In this document: positions 1 through 7,954 of the stretch, piece after piece
How positions within the stretch are numbered: position 1 is the stretch's first letter
Layout of the letters: each line of letters begins with the position of its first letter
Source of the DNA: Mesobacillus foraminis
GTDB taxonomy: Bacteria; Bacillota; Bacilli; Bacillales; Cytobacillaceae
DNA length: 64,000 nucleotides
Assembly: GCF_004340465.1 (NCBI RefSeq)
Contig: NZ_SLVV01000007.1
Span: forward strand, 216,651-280,650
Reading direction: 5' to 3'
Position numbers and translations under genes: made by a program
Notes under the pieces: generated by a model
What the model was told of the DNA's origin: nothing
Seen by the model: only the letters and a program-made list of their open reading frames with translations
The model's database searches: none

Positions 1-1
1 A

Positions 2-1402
2 ACAGGGCTCAGCCATGTGAAAGATTTAGGCATCACCCACTTGCAGTTTATTCCGATGTATGATTACAACACGGCGAGTGTGGATGAAACAAAACTGGAT
101 ACCCCGCAGTACAACTGGGGATATGATCCAAAGAACTATAATGTACCAGAAGGCTCATATTCCACGGACCCATATACACCGGCTGTGCGAATCAGAGAAA
201 TGAAACAAATGATCCAGACGATTCATGAAAATGATATCCGTGTCATGATGGATGTAGTGTACAATCATATGTTCAGTGCCTTCGAATCGAATTTCCATAA
301 GCTTGTGCCAGGCTACTATTACAGGTACAACGATGATGGCACACTGAGTAACGGCACAGGTGTTGGAAACGATACTGCATCCGAACATAAAATGATGCGC
401 AAGTTTATTATTGATTCGGTTACTTATTGGGCGAGGGAATATCACATTGATGGTTTCCGCTTTGACCTTATGGGCATCCATGATGTTGAGACGATGAACG
501 AAGTCCGCAAGGCATTGGATAAAATTGACCCCTCGATTATCGTCATTGGCGAAGGATGGGACCTCGGGACCAATTTGCCTCCGGAATTAAAGGCAAATCA
601 AAAGAATGCGTATAAAATGCCGGGGATCGGCCATTTCAATGACGATATCCGGGATGGATTGAAGGGAAGCGTTTTTGATGAGCAGGACAATGGATTCGTT
701 AACGGAAAGGATTCCATGGAGCTTCGGATCAAAAAGGGAGTAGCTGGCGGAATTTCCTATACTCAAGAAATAAAAACCTTTGCCGAAGACCCTGAACAAA
801 CGGTAACGTACGTTGAAGCACATGATAACCACACTCTCTGGGATAAACTGCAATTGACCAATCCCAATGACAGTGAACAAACATGGAAAAAAATGCACAA
901 GCTTGCGACGTCTGTTGTACTCACCTCCCAGGGAATATCATTCATCCACGCAGGACAGGAGTTTATGCGGACAAAAGGCGGAGACCATAATAGCTATAAA
1001 TCGCCTGACTCCATAAACCAGCTGGATTGGAATCGGCGCAGTGACTTCGATAAAGAGGTAGAATATTTTAAAGGCTTAGTAGCGCTGCGAAAAAGCAGTC
1101 CAGCCTTTAGAATGACGACCGAAGAGGATATCAGGAATCATCTGGAATTCCTTCAGACTCCTGCCAATACGGTTGCTTTTGTACTTGAAAATCCTGTTAA
1201 AAGAAAAGGAACTCAACGATATGTAGTGGCCTATAATGCGAACAGATCGACGGTGGAAATTGAGCTTCCGGCAAAAGGGAATTGGAAAGTTCTGGTGAAT
1301 GGAGAGCGCGCAGGAACCAGGACTCTCGGCACAATCAGAGGGGAAAAAATGAAGGTTCCGCCTTTAAGTACCTATGTACTTGAATTAACTGGAGCAAAAT
1401 AA
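2..1402 (+). CDS. pulA: Type I pullulanase, 5' end cut by window
   Basis: Glycoside hydrolase family 13 debranching enzyme that cleaves alpha-1,6 bonds in pullulan, glycogen or limit dextrins. The reading frame is open to the left edge, so the N-terminal carbohydrate-binding and early barrel part lies outside the window; 466 C-terminal residues are visible. The type I signature YNWGYDP is present. GH13 catalytic residues can be placed: nucleophile Asp in DGFRFDLMG (nt 464-466), acid/base Glu in GEGWD (nt 551-553) and transition-state Asp in EAHDNHT (nt 824-826). The C-terminal beta-sandwich region follows and ends near LSTYVLELTG. An internal GTG at 17 is only a fortuitous start. No signal peptide can be judged. 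Its position next to gerE differs from B. subtilis as I recall it, where sdh genes lie there. Confidence 0.93.
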   Translation, partial: TGLSHVKDLGITHLQFIPMYDYNTASVDETKLDTPQYNWGYDPKNYNVPEGSYSTDPYTPAVRIREMKQMIQTIHENDIRVMMDVVYNHMFSAFESNFHKLVPGYYYRYNDDGTLSNGTGVGNDTASEHKMMRKFIIDSVTYWAREYHIDGFRFDLMGIHDVETMNEVRKALDKIDPSIIVIGEGWDLGTNLPPELKANQKNAYKMPGIGHFNDDIRDGLKGSVFDEQDNGFVNGKDSMELRIKKGVAGGISYTQEIKTFAEDPEQTVTYVEAHDNHTLWDKLQLTNPNDSEQTWKKMHKLATSVVLTSQGISFIHAGQEFMRTKGGDHNSYKSPDSINQLDWNRRSDFDKEVEYFKGLVALRKSSPAFRMTTEEDIRNHLEFLQTPANTVAFVLENPVKRKGTQRYVVAYNANRSTVEIELPAKGNWKVLVNGERAGTRTLGTIRGEKMKVPPLSTYVLELTGAK

Positions 1403-1490
1403 ACATTCACTGGGTGGCTGTCTGTTTGCTGATTAAAATGGATTGTGGCCCATATTTACCAAAAACGTCACTCCTTCAAGGAATTATAGT

Positions 1491-1519
1491 CACTTCGTAA
1501 GTAGCCGGCACATAGGATA
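1491..1519 (+). promoter_or_regulatory. Candidate SigK promoter of gerE
   Basis: The sequence CATAGGATA at 1511-1519 matches the SigK -10 form CATAnnnTA exactly. An AC-containing -35 (CACT, 1491-1494) lies about 16 bases upstream. In B. subtilis gerE is a SigK-dependent late mother-cell gene. Transcription would start near 1526, downstream of the ATG at 1519, which supports the TTG start of gerE at 1585. Assigned by eye. Confidence 0.55.
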
Positions 1520-1584
1520 TGTTGACTAAAACTATTACCCACCCCGCAGTTCACAGCTGGCGAAGGCAAGGAGGGTTACTATAC

Positions 1585-1809
1585 TTGAAGGAGAATGAAT
1601 ATACTCACAAGCCATTACTCACCAAACGAGAAAGAGAAGTATTCGAACTGTTAGTACAAGACAAAACAACTAAAGAGATCGCTGGTGAATTGTTTATAAG
1701 CGAAAAAACGGTTCGGAATCATATTTCTAACGCTATGCAAAAGCTAGGCGTAAAGGGGCGTTCCCAAGCGGTTGTAGAGCTCCTTCGGATGGGAGAACTA
1801 GAACTTTGA
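1585..1809 (+). CDS. gerE: GerE, late sporulation LuxR-type regulator
   Basis: DNA-binding regulator that acts in the mother cell with SigK to control spore coat genes. The product is 74 residues, almost entirely a LuxR/GerE helix-turn-helix domain: [12 protein letters not shown] opens the domain and [16 protein letters not shown] is the recognition region. The length equals that of B. subtilis GerE. I chose TTG at 1585 because AAGGAGGG lies at 1568-1575 at correct spacing. The longer ATG at 1519 has no ribosome site and overlaps the predicted SigK -10. The gene stands alone between pulA and the MarR gene and is followed by two hairpins. Confidence 0.93.
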   Translation: MKENEYTHKPLLTKREREVFELLVQDKTTKEIAGELFISEKTVRNHISNAMQKLGVKGRSQAVVELLRMGELEL

Positions 1810-1902
1810 TTTTGACCGGCCTTCCTTTTTTGGGGAGGCCGGTTATCAATTTGGCAGATGAACTCGCATGCCAAAGTTCTCCGATGCAAATAAGGACAGA
1901 AT

Positions 1903-1933
1903 GCAGCCGGCAGTGTGCCGGCTGTATTTTTTC
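1903..1933 (+). terminator. Intrinsic terminator after gerE
   Basis: A 9-bp perfect stem, CAGCCGGCA/TGCCGGCTG with a 3-base loop, is followed by TATTTTTTC. A second GC-rich hairpin lies just before it at 1815-1843 but has no U-run behind it, so the later one is the likely stop. Confidence 0.8.
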
Positions 1934-2026
1934 TTGAAATTCTTGCGGAAATCATAGAAAATAAGAACACTGATAGAGAGCATCAATTGAATTGGCATGG
2001 AATGTTTTCACATGGGAGTGTTAAAG

Positions 2027-2491
2027 ATGAAGCTTGAAGATCTAAATCTGCCTAATAATAAAAATACAGAAATGGTGGCGGATATTGAAAAGGAACTGCG
2101 CTACATAGCGGGGATTATAAAACAGAAAGGCCGTGAATTGTTAAGTAATTATACTATTACACCTCCTCAGTTCGTAGCCCTGCAGTGGCTATTTGAAGAC
2201 GGTGATATGACAATTGGGGAACTTTCCAACAAAATGTACCTGGCTTGCAGTACGACGACTGATTTAGTTGACCGCATGGAAAAAAGCAAGCTGGTTGTCC
2301 GGGTTAAAGATCCGAATGACAGAAGGGTTGTCCGCATACATCTTCTGGAAGAAGGAGAACGGATCATCGATGAAGTCATCAAAAAGAGACAGCTGTATTT
2401 GCAGGAGATCTTAGTTAATTTTACAGATAATGAAGTTCTTTCACTAAAGGACAACCTGACGAAATTACATCAAGAAATGCGTGAAGAATGA
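2027..2491 (+). CDS. ysmB: MarR family transcriptional regulator (YsmB-like)
   Basis: Winged-helix regulator of the MarR family, 154 residues. Visible features: an N-terminal dimerisation helix, the winged helix around [20 protein letters not shown], and the wing motif [13 protein letters not shown], which is typical of MarR proteins. The ligand and target genes are not evident. The ATG at 2027 is preferred because GGAGTG at 2014-2019 is well spaced; an ATG at 1997 or 2012 would add an unsupported extension. The gene overlaps or abuts racE, as in the B. subtilis order gerE-ysmB-racE-gerM, so the two are probably co-transcribed. Confidence 0.85.
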   Translation: MKLEDLNLPNNKNTEMVADIEKELRYIAGIIKQKGRELLSNYTITPPQFVALQWLFEDGDMTIGELSNKMYLACSTTTDLVDRMEKSKLVVRVKDPNDRRVVRIHLLEEGERIIDEVIKKRQLYLQEILVNFTDNEVLSLKDNLTKLHQEMREE

Positions 2492-2501
2492 GGCGAGATT
2501 T

Positions 2502-3296
2502 TTGAAACGACCGATTGGAATTATTGATTCGGGTGTGGGCGGTTTGACCGTGGCAAAGGAAGTTATGCGGCAGCTGCCTCATGAACATATCATTTACCTC
2601 GGGGATACGGCCCGATGTCCCTATGGACCGAGATCAGCAGAAGAGGTACGAAGGTTTACATGGGAGATTACCAGGTTTCTGCTAAATAAAGAGATAAAAA
2701 TGCTTGTCATCGCCTGTAATACAGCCACAGCAGTTGCACTTGAGGAAATCAGCGCAGCTCTCCCTATTCCTGTATTAGGCGTTATCCATCCAGGGGCGAG
2801 GACAGCTATAAAAGTTACCAGCAATTATCATATTGGTGTCATTGGAACAGAGGGAACGATTAAAAGTGCCGCCTACGAGCATGCACTGAAGTCCATCAAC
2901 CGCCAGACCGATGTTCAGAGCCTGGCGTGCCCTAAATTTGTACCGCTGGTTGAAAGTGGAGAGTATGATGGTCCGGTAGCGAAAAAGGTTGTTGCCGATA
3001 CATTGCAGCCATTCAAAGACAAGGAGCTGGACACACTTATTCTAGGCTGTACTCATTACCCGCTGCTGGAGCCTTTGATCAAAAGGTTTATGGGAGAAGA
3101 AGTAAAAGTGATCAGCTCCGGGGAAGAAACGGCAAGAGAAGTGAGTACGATCCTCCATCACAATAAAATGCTCAACGGCGGGGAAGAAGCACCTGTCCAC
3201 GAATATTTTACGACTGGATCCAAAAAGATCTTTTCAGCCATCGCTTCACAATGGCTTGGAAAGACAATCACAAATGTACAGACCATAAAACTATGA
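2502..3296 (+). CDS. racE: Glutamate racemase
   Basis: Converts L-glutamate to D-glutamate for peptidoglycan in the cytoplasm. The 265-residue product shows the family motifs: [10 protein letters not shown] with Asp9, the first catalytic cysteine Cys72 in VIACNTAT, and the second, Cys183, in LGCTHYP. The TTG at 2502 is chosen because it gives the N-terminus [10 protein letters not shown] expected for RacE. A GTG at 2481 would add seven residues without a ribosome site. Start choice is moderately certain; a weak GAGGCGAG precedes it. The start lies 10 bases past the ysmB stop, and the gene ends at a strong terminator. Confidence 0.95.
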   Translation: MKRPIGIIDSGVGGLTVAKEVMRQLPHEHIIYLGDTARCPYGPRSAEEVRRFTWEITRFLLNKEIKMLVIACNTATAVALEEISAALPIPVLGVIHPGARTAIKVTSNYHIGVIGTEGTIKSAAYEHALKSINRQTDVQSLACPKFVPLVESGEYDGPVAKKVVADTLQPFKDKELDTLILGCTHYPLLEPLIKRFMGEEVKVISSGEETAREVSTILHHNKMLNGGEEAPVHEYFTTGSKKIFSAIASQWLGKTITNVQTIKL

Positions 3297-3323
3297 AAAG
3301 CTCCGGGAAGGGGCTTTTTTTCT
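3296..3323 (+). terminator. Intrinsic terminator after racE
   Basis: The stem AAAAGCTCC (3296-3304) pairs with GGGGCTTTT (3310-3318) across a GGGAA loop, with one G-T wobble, and runs into seven T. Confidence 0.85.
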
Positions 3324-3345
3324 TCCAAAAATCTTTTCCCAGCCG

Positions 3346-3374
3346 GTCTAATTTTAAAATAGGCTCGTATAAAT
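3346..3374 (+). promoter_or_regulatory. Possible SigE promoter of gerM
   Basis: GTCTAATT (3346-3353) and CGTATAAAT (3366-3374) resemble, imperfectly, the SigE boxes (-35 ATATT-like, -10 CATACAnT-like) with about 12 bases between. B. subtilis gerM is a mother-cell gene. The match is weak and by eye. Confidence 0.3.
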
Positions 3375-3404
3375 GGTAGTACAAACTGTCTTTGGAGGGA
3401 TTCG

Positions 3405-4487
3405 ATGTCTAAAAATAAAAAGGTTACCTTTATGACGGCAGCAACTCTTGCTACTACCGTTTTTCTTTCGGGCTGCGGCTTACTGGGAGGAGAGGAAAAA
3501 AAGAAGATAGATCCTCCGCAGGATGCATCCTATCTGGAGGAAAGTGAAACAGAGGTGCTGGAAGAATCACAGGAAACAGATATCAAAACGGAGGAGCAGA
3601 AGGAAGAAGGTGTTGAAACGACTGTCCCGACGGAGCTTTACCTGATTGATAAAAATGGGTACGTTGTCTCCCAAACAATGAATCTTCCTAAAAAGGAAGG
3701 AATTGCGGCACAAGCACTGCAATATCTTGTTCAAAATGGGCCGGTCACCGAAATGCTCCCTAATGGCTTCCGGGCCGTTCTTCCTGTCGACACCCAGATG
3801 ACAGTCAATATTAAGGACGGCACTGCTACGGTCGACTTTTCCAAGGAATTCGCAAACTATAAAAAAGAGGATGAACTAAAAATCCTGCAGGCAGTAACCT
3901 GGACACTGACGCAATTTGATTCGATCGAGACTGTAAAGCTTCAGCTTAACGGAAAAGAGCTGAACAGCATGCCCGTAAATGGTACGCCAATCAGTGAAGG
4001 ACTCAGCCGGGCAGACGGGATTAATATCGATACAGAAAGCGCGGTTGACATTACCAATACAAAAGCTCTTACGGTCTACTATTTAGGCGGGGAAGAAGAC
4101 AGCTATTATTATGTGCCTGTGACCAAGCGGGTGGATAATGAGGCGCCAGATGATATCTCTTCCATCATTAATGAACTGGCAGCCGGACCGGAATATGGAT
4201 CGGGACTGCATTCGGAATTCCAGGCAAATGTAAAGCTGCTTGAGAATCCGAAGATTGATGATGGAAAGGTGACTCTTGATTTTAACGAATCCATCTATGG
4301 GAGCTTCAAAGAAAAAATCGTCTCCGAACATGCCTTGAACACTTTGGTCCTTTCCCTAACGGAGCAAAAAGGTATAGAAAGCGTAGCCGTAACGGTTAAT
4401 GGTAAGGCGGAGCTTGTCACTGAAAAAGGGGAAAAACTCTCGGAGCCTGTAACACGGCCGGAAAAAGTGAACACTGGTAGTTTTTAA
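3405..4487 (+). CDS. gerM: GerM, sporulation/germination lipoprotein
   Basis: Cell-surface lipoprotein needed in B. subtilis for engulfment-stage septal peptidoglycan work and normal germination. The 360-residue protein begins with a basic n-region and hydrophobic segment ending in a lipobox LSGC (Cys24). An acidic low-complexity linker (about residues 30-70, Glu-rich) and two GerMN (sporulation/spore germination) domains follow, about 80-190 and 220-340. Each holds the repeating pattern of DGTATVDFS or DGKVTLDFN. The start is set by TTTGGAGGG eight bases upstream. The gene is monocistronic by terminators on both sides. Confidence 0.93.
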   Translation: MSKNKKVTFMTAATLATTVFLSGCGLLGGEEKKKIDPPQDASYLEESETEVLEESQETDIKTEEQKEEGVETTVPTELYLIDKNGYVVSQTMNLPKKEGIAAQALQYLVQNGPVTEMLPNGFRAVLPVDTQMTVNIKDGTATVDFSKEFANYKKEDELKILQAVTWTLTQFDSIETVKLQLNGKELNSMPVNGTPISEGLSRADGINIDTESAVDITNTKALTVYYLGGEEDSYYYVPVTKRVDNEAPDDISSIINELAAGPEYGSGLHSEFQANVKLLENPKIDDGKVTLDFNESIYGSFKEKIVSEHALNTLVLSLTEQKGIESVAVTVNGKAELVTEKGEKLSEPVTRPEKVNTGSF

Positions 4488-4498
4488 TTGGGTAAATT

Positions 4499-4507
4499 TG
4501 TTATACT
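4499..4507 (+). promoter_or_regulatory. Extended -10 promoter candidate before rph
   Basis: TGTTATACT is an extended -10 (TGn + TATACT). No good -35 is seen. It lies just past the gerM stop but upstream of a hairpin terminator (4524-4555), so reading into rph would require passing that hairpin. The same TTTGTTATACTAA string occurs before spo0B. Confidence 0.35.
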
Positions 4508-4523
4508 AATACATGACAGATAA

Positions 4524-4555
4524 AGAGGCAGGCTTGTTGCTGCCTCTTATTTATT
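4524..4555 (+). terminator. Intrinsic terminator between gerM and rph
   Basis: AGAGGCAG (4524-4531) pairs perfectly with CTGCCTCT (4540-4547) around an 8-base loop and is followed by TATTTATTGTTTT, an interrupted U-run. Confidence 0.6.
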
Positions 4556-4622
4556 GTTTTAGCTGAAATGGCAGTTTCCTGACAAAATACATCGGGAAAC
4601 AGATTAAGGAGGAACAAAGGCA

Positions 4623-5378
4623 ATGCGTTTTGATGGACGTGAATCCCAACAATTAAGGCCTGTACATATTGAGACTGATTATCTGAAACATCCGGAAGGT
4701 TCAGTGCTTATTTCTATTGGAGACACAAAAGTGATTTGCTCCGCAAGTATAGAGGATCGGGTGCCGCATTTTATGCGCGGTACGGGAAAAGGCTGGATCA
4801 CCGCAGAATATTCAATGCTCCCAAGGGCTACTGAGCAGCGGAATATCAGGGAGTCTTCAAAAGGAAAGGTCACAGGGCGAACGATGGAAATTCAGCGGCT
4901 GATCGGCCGTGCACTGAGGGCTGTCGTAAATCTTGAAGCGATTGGAGAGCGAACAGTCTGGATTGACTGTGATGTGATCCAGGCGGATGGCGGCACACGC
5001 ACAGCTTCCATAACGGGTGCCTATGTGGCGATGGCACAGGCATTGGATAAGCTTCAAAAAGAAAAAAGATTAAAAAGTCATCCAGTAACAGATTTTTTAG
5101 CCGCAACCAGTGTAGGAATCCTTGAGAGTGGACAGGTGGTTGTTGACCTGAATTATGTGGAGGATTCGGCCGCTCATGTGGACATGAATGTCGTCATGAC
5201 AGGAAGCGGAGAGTTTGTCGAGCTTCAGGGAACCGGGGAAGAAGCCACATTCTCCTACAATCAGCTGCAGGAACTATTGAAAGGTGCGCAAGAAGGAATC
5301 ATGGAACTTTTCGAGTTTCAAAAACAGGCATTAGGTGAAAGTCTTGCCATTACGATTGCCAATGCGAGAAAAGGATAG
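4623..5378 (+). CDS. rph: Ribonuclease PH
   Basis: Phosphorolytic 3'-5' exoribonuclease that trims tRNA 3' ends after primary cleavage, releasing nucleoside diphosphates; hexameric and cytoplasmic. The 251-residue product is a single RNase PH fold. Recognisable segments are [18 protein letters not shown] near residue 55 and the active-site block [19 protein letters not shown] at about 116-134. The latter carries the conserved acidic residues and the phosphate-binding region. AAGGAGG is well placed before the ATG. It is followed 12 bases later by the nucleotide pyrophosphatase gene, the same pairing as rph-ysnA in B. subtilis. Confidence 0.97.
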   Translation: MRFDGRESQQLRPVHIETDYLKHPEGSVLISIGDTKVICSASIEDRVPHFMRGTGKGWITAEYSMLPRATEQRNIRESSKGKVTGRTMEIQRLIGRALRAVVNLEAIGERTVWIDCDVIQADGGTRTASITGAYVAMAQALDKLQKEKRLKSHPVTDFLAATSVGILESGQVVVDLNYVEDSAAHVDMNVVMTGSGEFVELQGTGEEATFSYNQLQELLKGAQEGIMELFEFQKQALGESLAITIANARKG

Positions 5379-5390
5379 GGGCATGGAAAG

Positions 5391-5996
5391 ATGAACGAAG
5401 TGATCATTGCAACAAAAAACAAGGGAAAAGCCAAGGAGTTCGAACGGATTTTTGGCTCAAAAGGAATACAGGTTAAGACCCTGCTTGATTTTCCCGAAAT
5501 CCCGGACGTAGAGGAAACTGGTTTAACCTTTGAAGAAAATGCGATTATCAAGGCTGATGCCATTGCCAAACTCATGGGGAAAATGGTGATAGCTGATGAT
5601 TCCGGCCTTGAAGTCGATGCGCTCGAAGGACGCCCGGGCGTGTATTCCGCCCGCTATGCTGGAGCCGAGAAGAACGACAGTGCCAATACGGAGAAGGTGC
5701 TGCAAGAGTTGGCGGGGGTCCTGGAAAGAGACCGCACGGCAAGATTCAGGTGTGTTCTCGCCGTGGCGGCGCCGGGTGAGAAGACTGTTGTCTATTCAGG
5801 CACATGTGAAGGGCGTATTCTGACTGAGCCGAGAGGAACAAATGGATTTGGCTATGATCCTGTTTTTTTCGTAGAGGGAAAAGGCAAGACGATGGCTGAA
5901 CTCCCGCCTGAAGAAAAGAACAAGATCAGCCACCGTGCCGATGCATTAAAGAAGCTGGAAAAAAGCCTGGATTTAGGTAATGGTGAGGGGCTATGA
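5391..5996 (+). CDS. rdgB: XTP/dITP diphosphatase (RdgB/HAM1 family)
   Basis: House-cleaning enzyme that hydrolyses non-canonical purine nucleoside triphosphates (XTP, ITP, dITP) to monophosphate and pyrophosphate, keeping them out of DNA and RNA. The 201-residue product starts with the substrate-binding motif IIATKNKGKAKEF. It contains DDSGLEVDAL with the metal-binding Asp residues near 69-70, the segment PGVYSARYAG, and the C-terminal GFGYDPVFF and SHRADALKKL motifs. All are diagnostic of the Ham1 family. The homologue in B. subtilis is ysnA. The last four bases overlap the start of the next gene (ATGA), indicating translational coupling. Confidence 0.96.
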   Translation: MNEVIIATKNKGKAKEFERIFGSKGIQVKTLLDFPEIPDVEETGLTFEENAIIKADAIAKLMGKMVIADDSGLEVDALEGRPGVYSARYAGAEKNDSANTEKVLQELAGVLERDRTARFRCVLAVAAPGEKTVVYSGTCEGRILTEPRGTNGFGYDPVFFVEGKGKTMAELPPEEKNKISHRADALKKLEKSLDLGNGEGL

Positions 5997-6517
5997 GCAA
6001 AATTCTGATTGTAAGTGACAGTCATGGCTCAACTGAACTGCTGGAAGAGCTGAAGAGCAGGCATGCTTCTGAAGTCGACATGATGATCCATTGCGGAGAT
6101 TCGGAATTGGAAAAGGAAGACGAAGCATTGGCAGGGTTTACTGTTGTAAAGGGAAATTGTGATTTCTTTGGCGACTTCCCCGAAGAGGCCTTGCTAGAGA
6201 TAGATGGATACAGAATATTTGTGACCCACGGGCATTTGCATTCTGTCAAATCCAATCTGCTCAGTCTTTCCTACAGAGCCGAAGAGGCTGGAGCATCCAT
6301 TATTTGTTTTGGCCATTCACACCTGCTGGGGGCGGAAATAATCGGAGGCAGCCTTTTCATCAATCCTGGCAGTATCCGGCTGCCAAGGGGGAGACGCGAG
6401 AGAACCTATGTAATTTTAGAGCTGAAACAGGGGAGAGCTTACCTTCGGGTATACGACCATGACCGGGGAGAAATAACTTCCCTGTCGCAGGAATTTACAC
6501 TTCCTGCTCCGCGCTAG
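5993..6517 (+). CDS. ysnB: YfcE/MJ0936-type metallophosphoesterase (YsnB-like)
   Basis: Predicted metal-dependent phosphodiesterase of the calcineurin-like fold; the natural substrate is not known. The 174-residue protein has the family metal motifs in order: SDSHG (residues 8-12), HCGDSE (about 34), KGNCDFF (about 54), VTHGH (about 76) and GHSHLLG with NPGSI near 105-125. The ATG overlaps the rdgB stop by four bases, so expression is coupled to rph-rdgB. A hairpin (6532-6540 with 6550-6558) follows without a clear U-run; the tRNA promoter starts immediately after. Confidence 0.92.
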   Translation: MSKILIVSDSHGSTELLEELKSRHASEVDMMIHCGDSELEKEDEALAGFTVVKGNCDFFGDFPEEALLEIDGYRIFVTHGHLHSVKSNLLSLSYRAEEAGASIICFGHSHLLGAEIIGGSLFINPGSIRLPRGRRERTYVILELKQGRAYLRVYDHDRGEITSLSQEFTLPAPR

Positions 6518-6580
6518 ATGCTGTATAATAACCAGAGGGAGATGGCTTCTTCCTCTGGAACAAAAAATTAAGAATAATGG

Positions 6581-6609
6581 TTGACTTTTGATGTTCCGGC
6601 TAATATAAT
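6581..6609 (+). promoter_or_regulatory. SigA promoter of tRNA-Arg
   Basis: TTGACT (6581-6586) and TATAAT (6604-6609) are separated by exactly 17 bases, 24 bases ahead of the tRNA. A near-perfect housekeeping promoter, as expected for a stable RNA gene. Confidence 0.88.
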
Positions 6610-6633
6610 AAATCTTGTCTTTGAAAAGTATAT

Positions 6634-6707
<74 letters not shown>

Positions 6708-6720
6708 CTATATGAAAGGA

Positions 6721-6752
6721 AAAAACTCACCTCATCAGGTGAGTTTTTTTTG
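6721..6752 (+). terminator. Intrinsic terminator of tRNA-Arg
   Basis: AAAAACTCACCT (6721-6732) pairs perfectly with AGGTGAGTTTTT (6737-6748) across a CATC loop and runs into a U tract. Confidence 0.92.
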
Positions 6753-7040
6753 TTGTTCGCCAAATTTTTTAAAAAATGAAAAATGTTTTAAAATCGGGGT
6801 TGTAAGCGGATACAGCACGACCTATAAATCTAAATTATCTAAAAATTTTAAAAAACCCGTTGACTCCGGCTGAAATTGAGCGTAAGATAGTCCTCAAATA
6901 AAAGAAATATATTTTGTTTAGATCATGATAGCTGGACGGTCAAAGGATTTCAGGGCACCTTCCGCACATCATTTTCGGAATTTTTTTTATCTTGGGTTTT
7001 ATCTATTTAAAGCGTTTATTCAGTAAAAGGAGTGTTCCAA
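6753..7040 (+). other. Intergenic region and leader of ilvE
   Basis: No gene is seen. The first 100 bases are A/T-rich. AATTTTTTAAAAAAT at 6763-6777 matches 12 of 15 positions of the CodY box, but base composition makes that weak. The ilvE promoter is at 6860-6888 and leaves a leader of roughly 145 bases. That leader contains TTCCG (6960-6964) / CGGAA (6976-6980) followed by eight T, a short possible attenuator. Confidence 0.5.
6860..6888 (+). promoter_or_regulatory. SigA promoter of ilvE
   Basis: TTGACT (6860-6865), 17 bases, TAAGAT (6883-6888). It is the only clear promoter between the tRNA terminator and ilvB, so it may also feed the ilv-leu genes through the T-box. Confidence 0.7.
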
Positions 7041-7943
7041 GTGCCCGAACAATGGATTTATCTAAACGGTGAATTCGTCACAAAGGAAAATGCAAAGATA
7101 TCCGTTTATGACCATGGATTTCTGTACGGAGACGGGGTCTTTGAGGGAATTCGCGTTTATGGGGGCAATATATTCAGGATGGAAGAGCATATGGACCGGC
7201 TATACAGGTCAGCTAAATCCATTATGCTTGAAATCCCGCACAGTCAGAATGAACTTACAAACTTGATTGTGGAGACAGTGGAAAAAAATAAACTTGAAAA
7301 TGCTTATATCCGGGCAGTGGTATCAAGAGGCACCGGCGACCTGGGACTGGATCCCAATAATTGCACTAGTGCAAATGTCGTCATTATCGTTGAGCCACTA
7401 TCAATTTTTCCTAAAGAACTATATGAAACCGGGCTTGAAATTGTTACTGTAGCAACAAGAAGAAACAGGCCGGATGTTTTAAGTCCGAAAGTGAAATCAT
7501 TAAACTACCTTAACAACATTCTGGTAAAAATCGAAGCGCGTCTGGCCAATGTCAATGAAGCGCTGATGCTTAACGACCAAGGATATGTTGCTGAAGGTTC
7601 AGCAGATAATGTGTTTATCATTAAGGGAAACACATTTTATACACCTCCTGGCTATATAGGAGCACTTGAAGGCATTACAAGGAACGCAGTGATGGAAATC
7701 GCCGGGGACCTTGGCTACGAAATGAAGGAAGAGCCTTTCACAAGGCATGATGTCTACACAGCGGATGAGGTATTCTTGACTGGGACTGCAGCAGAGGTAA
7801 TTGCAGTAGTGAAAGTGGATGGCAGGGTAATCGGAGACGGTGTTCCGGGTCAACACACCAAAGAGATTTTAAAGGAATTCAGAAAAAGAGTAGTCCTTGA
7901 AGGTGTCAAGGTCTACAGCCAAACTGAACCAAGCGTAAGCTGA
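7041..7943 (+). CDS. ilvE: Branched-chain amino acid aminotransferase
   Basis: PLP-dependent fold-type IV transaminase that performs the last step of valine, isoleucine and leucine synthesis, and the first step of their breakdown, with glutamate/2-oxoglutarate as partner. The 300-residue product begins QWIYLNGEFV and continues with the substrate-loop motif YDHGFLYGDGVFEGIRVY. The PLP lysine is Lys152 in VKSLNYLNN, and EGSADNVF with FLTGTAAEV lie in the cofactor domain. The GTG at 7041 is chosen because AAAGGAG at 7025-7032 is eight bases away; the GTG at 7032 overlaps that site. It sits directly upstream of the leucine T-box. Confidence 0.95.
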   Translation: MPEQWIYLNGEFVTKENAKISVYDHGFLYGDGVFEGIRVYGGNIFRMEEHMDRLYRSAKSIMLEIPHSQNELTNLIVETVEKNKLENAYIRAVVSRGTGDLGLDPNNCTSANVVIIVEPLSIFPKELYETGLEIVTVATRRNRPDVLSPKVKSLNYLNNILVKIEARLANVNEALMLNDQGYVAEGSADNVFIIKGNTFYTPPGYIGALEGITRNAVMEIAGDLGYEMKEEPFTRHDVYTADEVFLTGTAAEVIAVVKVDGRVIGDGVPGQHTKEILKEFRKRVVLEGVKVYSQTEPSVS

Positions 7944-7954
7944 ATATTCGAAAA

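Noticed and set aside
1815..1843. First GC-rich hairpin after gerE as terminator
   Set aside because: The T-run lies in the loop, not after the stem; the second hairpin at 1903-1933 is the better terminator.
6763..6777. CodY-box-like AATTTTTTAAAAAAT upstream of the ilvE promoter
   Set aside because: 12 of 15 matches, but it is a plain A/T tract in an A/T-rich spacer and lies about 85 bases before the -35; not strong enough without binding data.
6925..7025. 33-codon leader peptide candidate before ilvE ending just ahead of its ribosome site
   Set aside because: No ribosome site upstream and no run of branched-chain codons that would make a ribosome-stalling attenuator.
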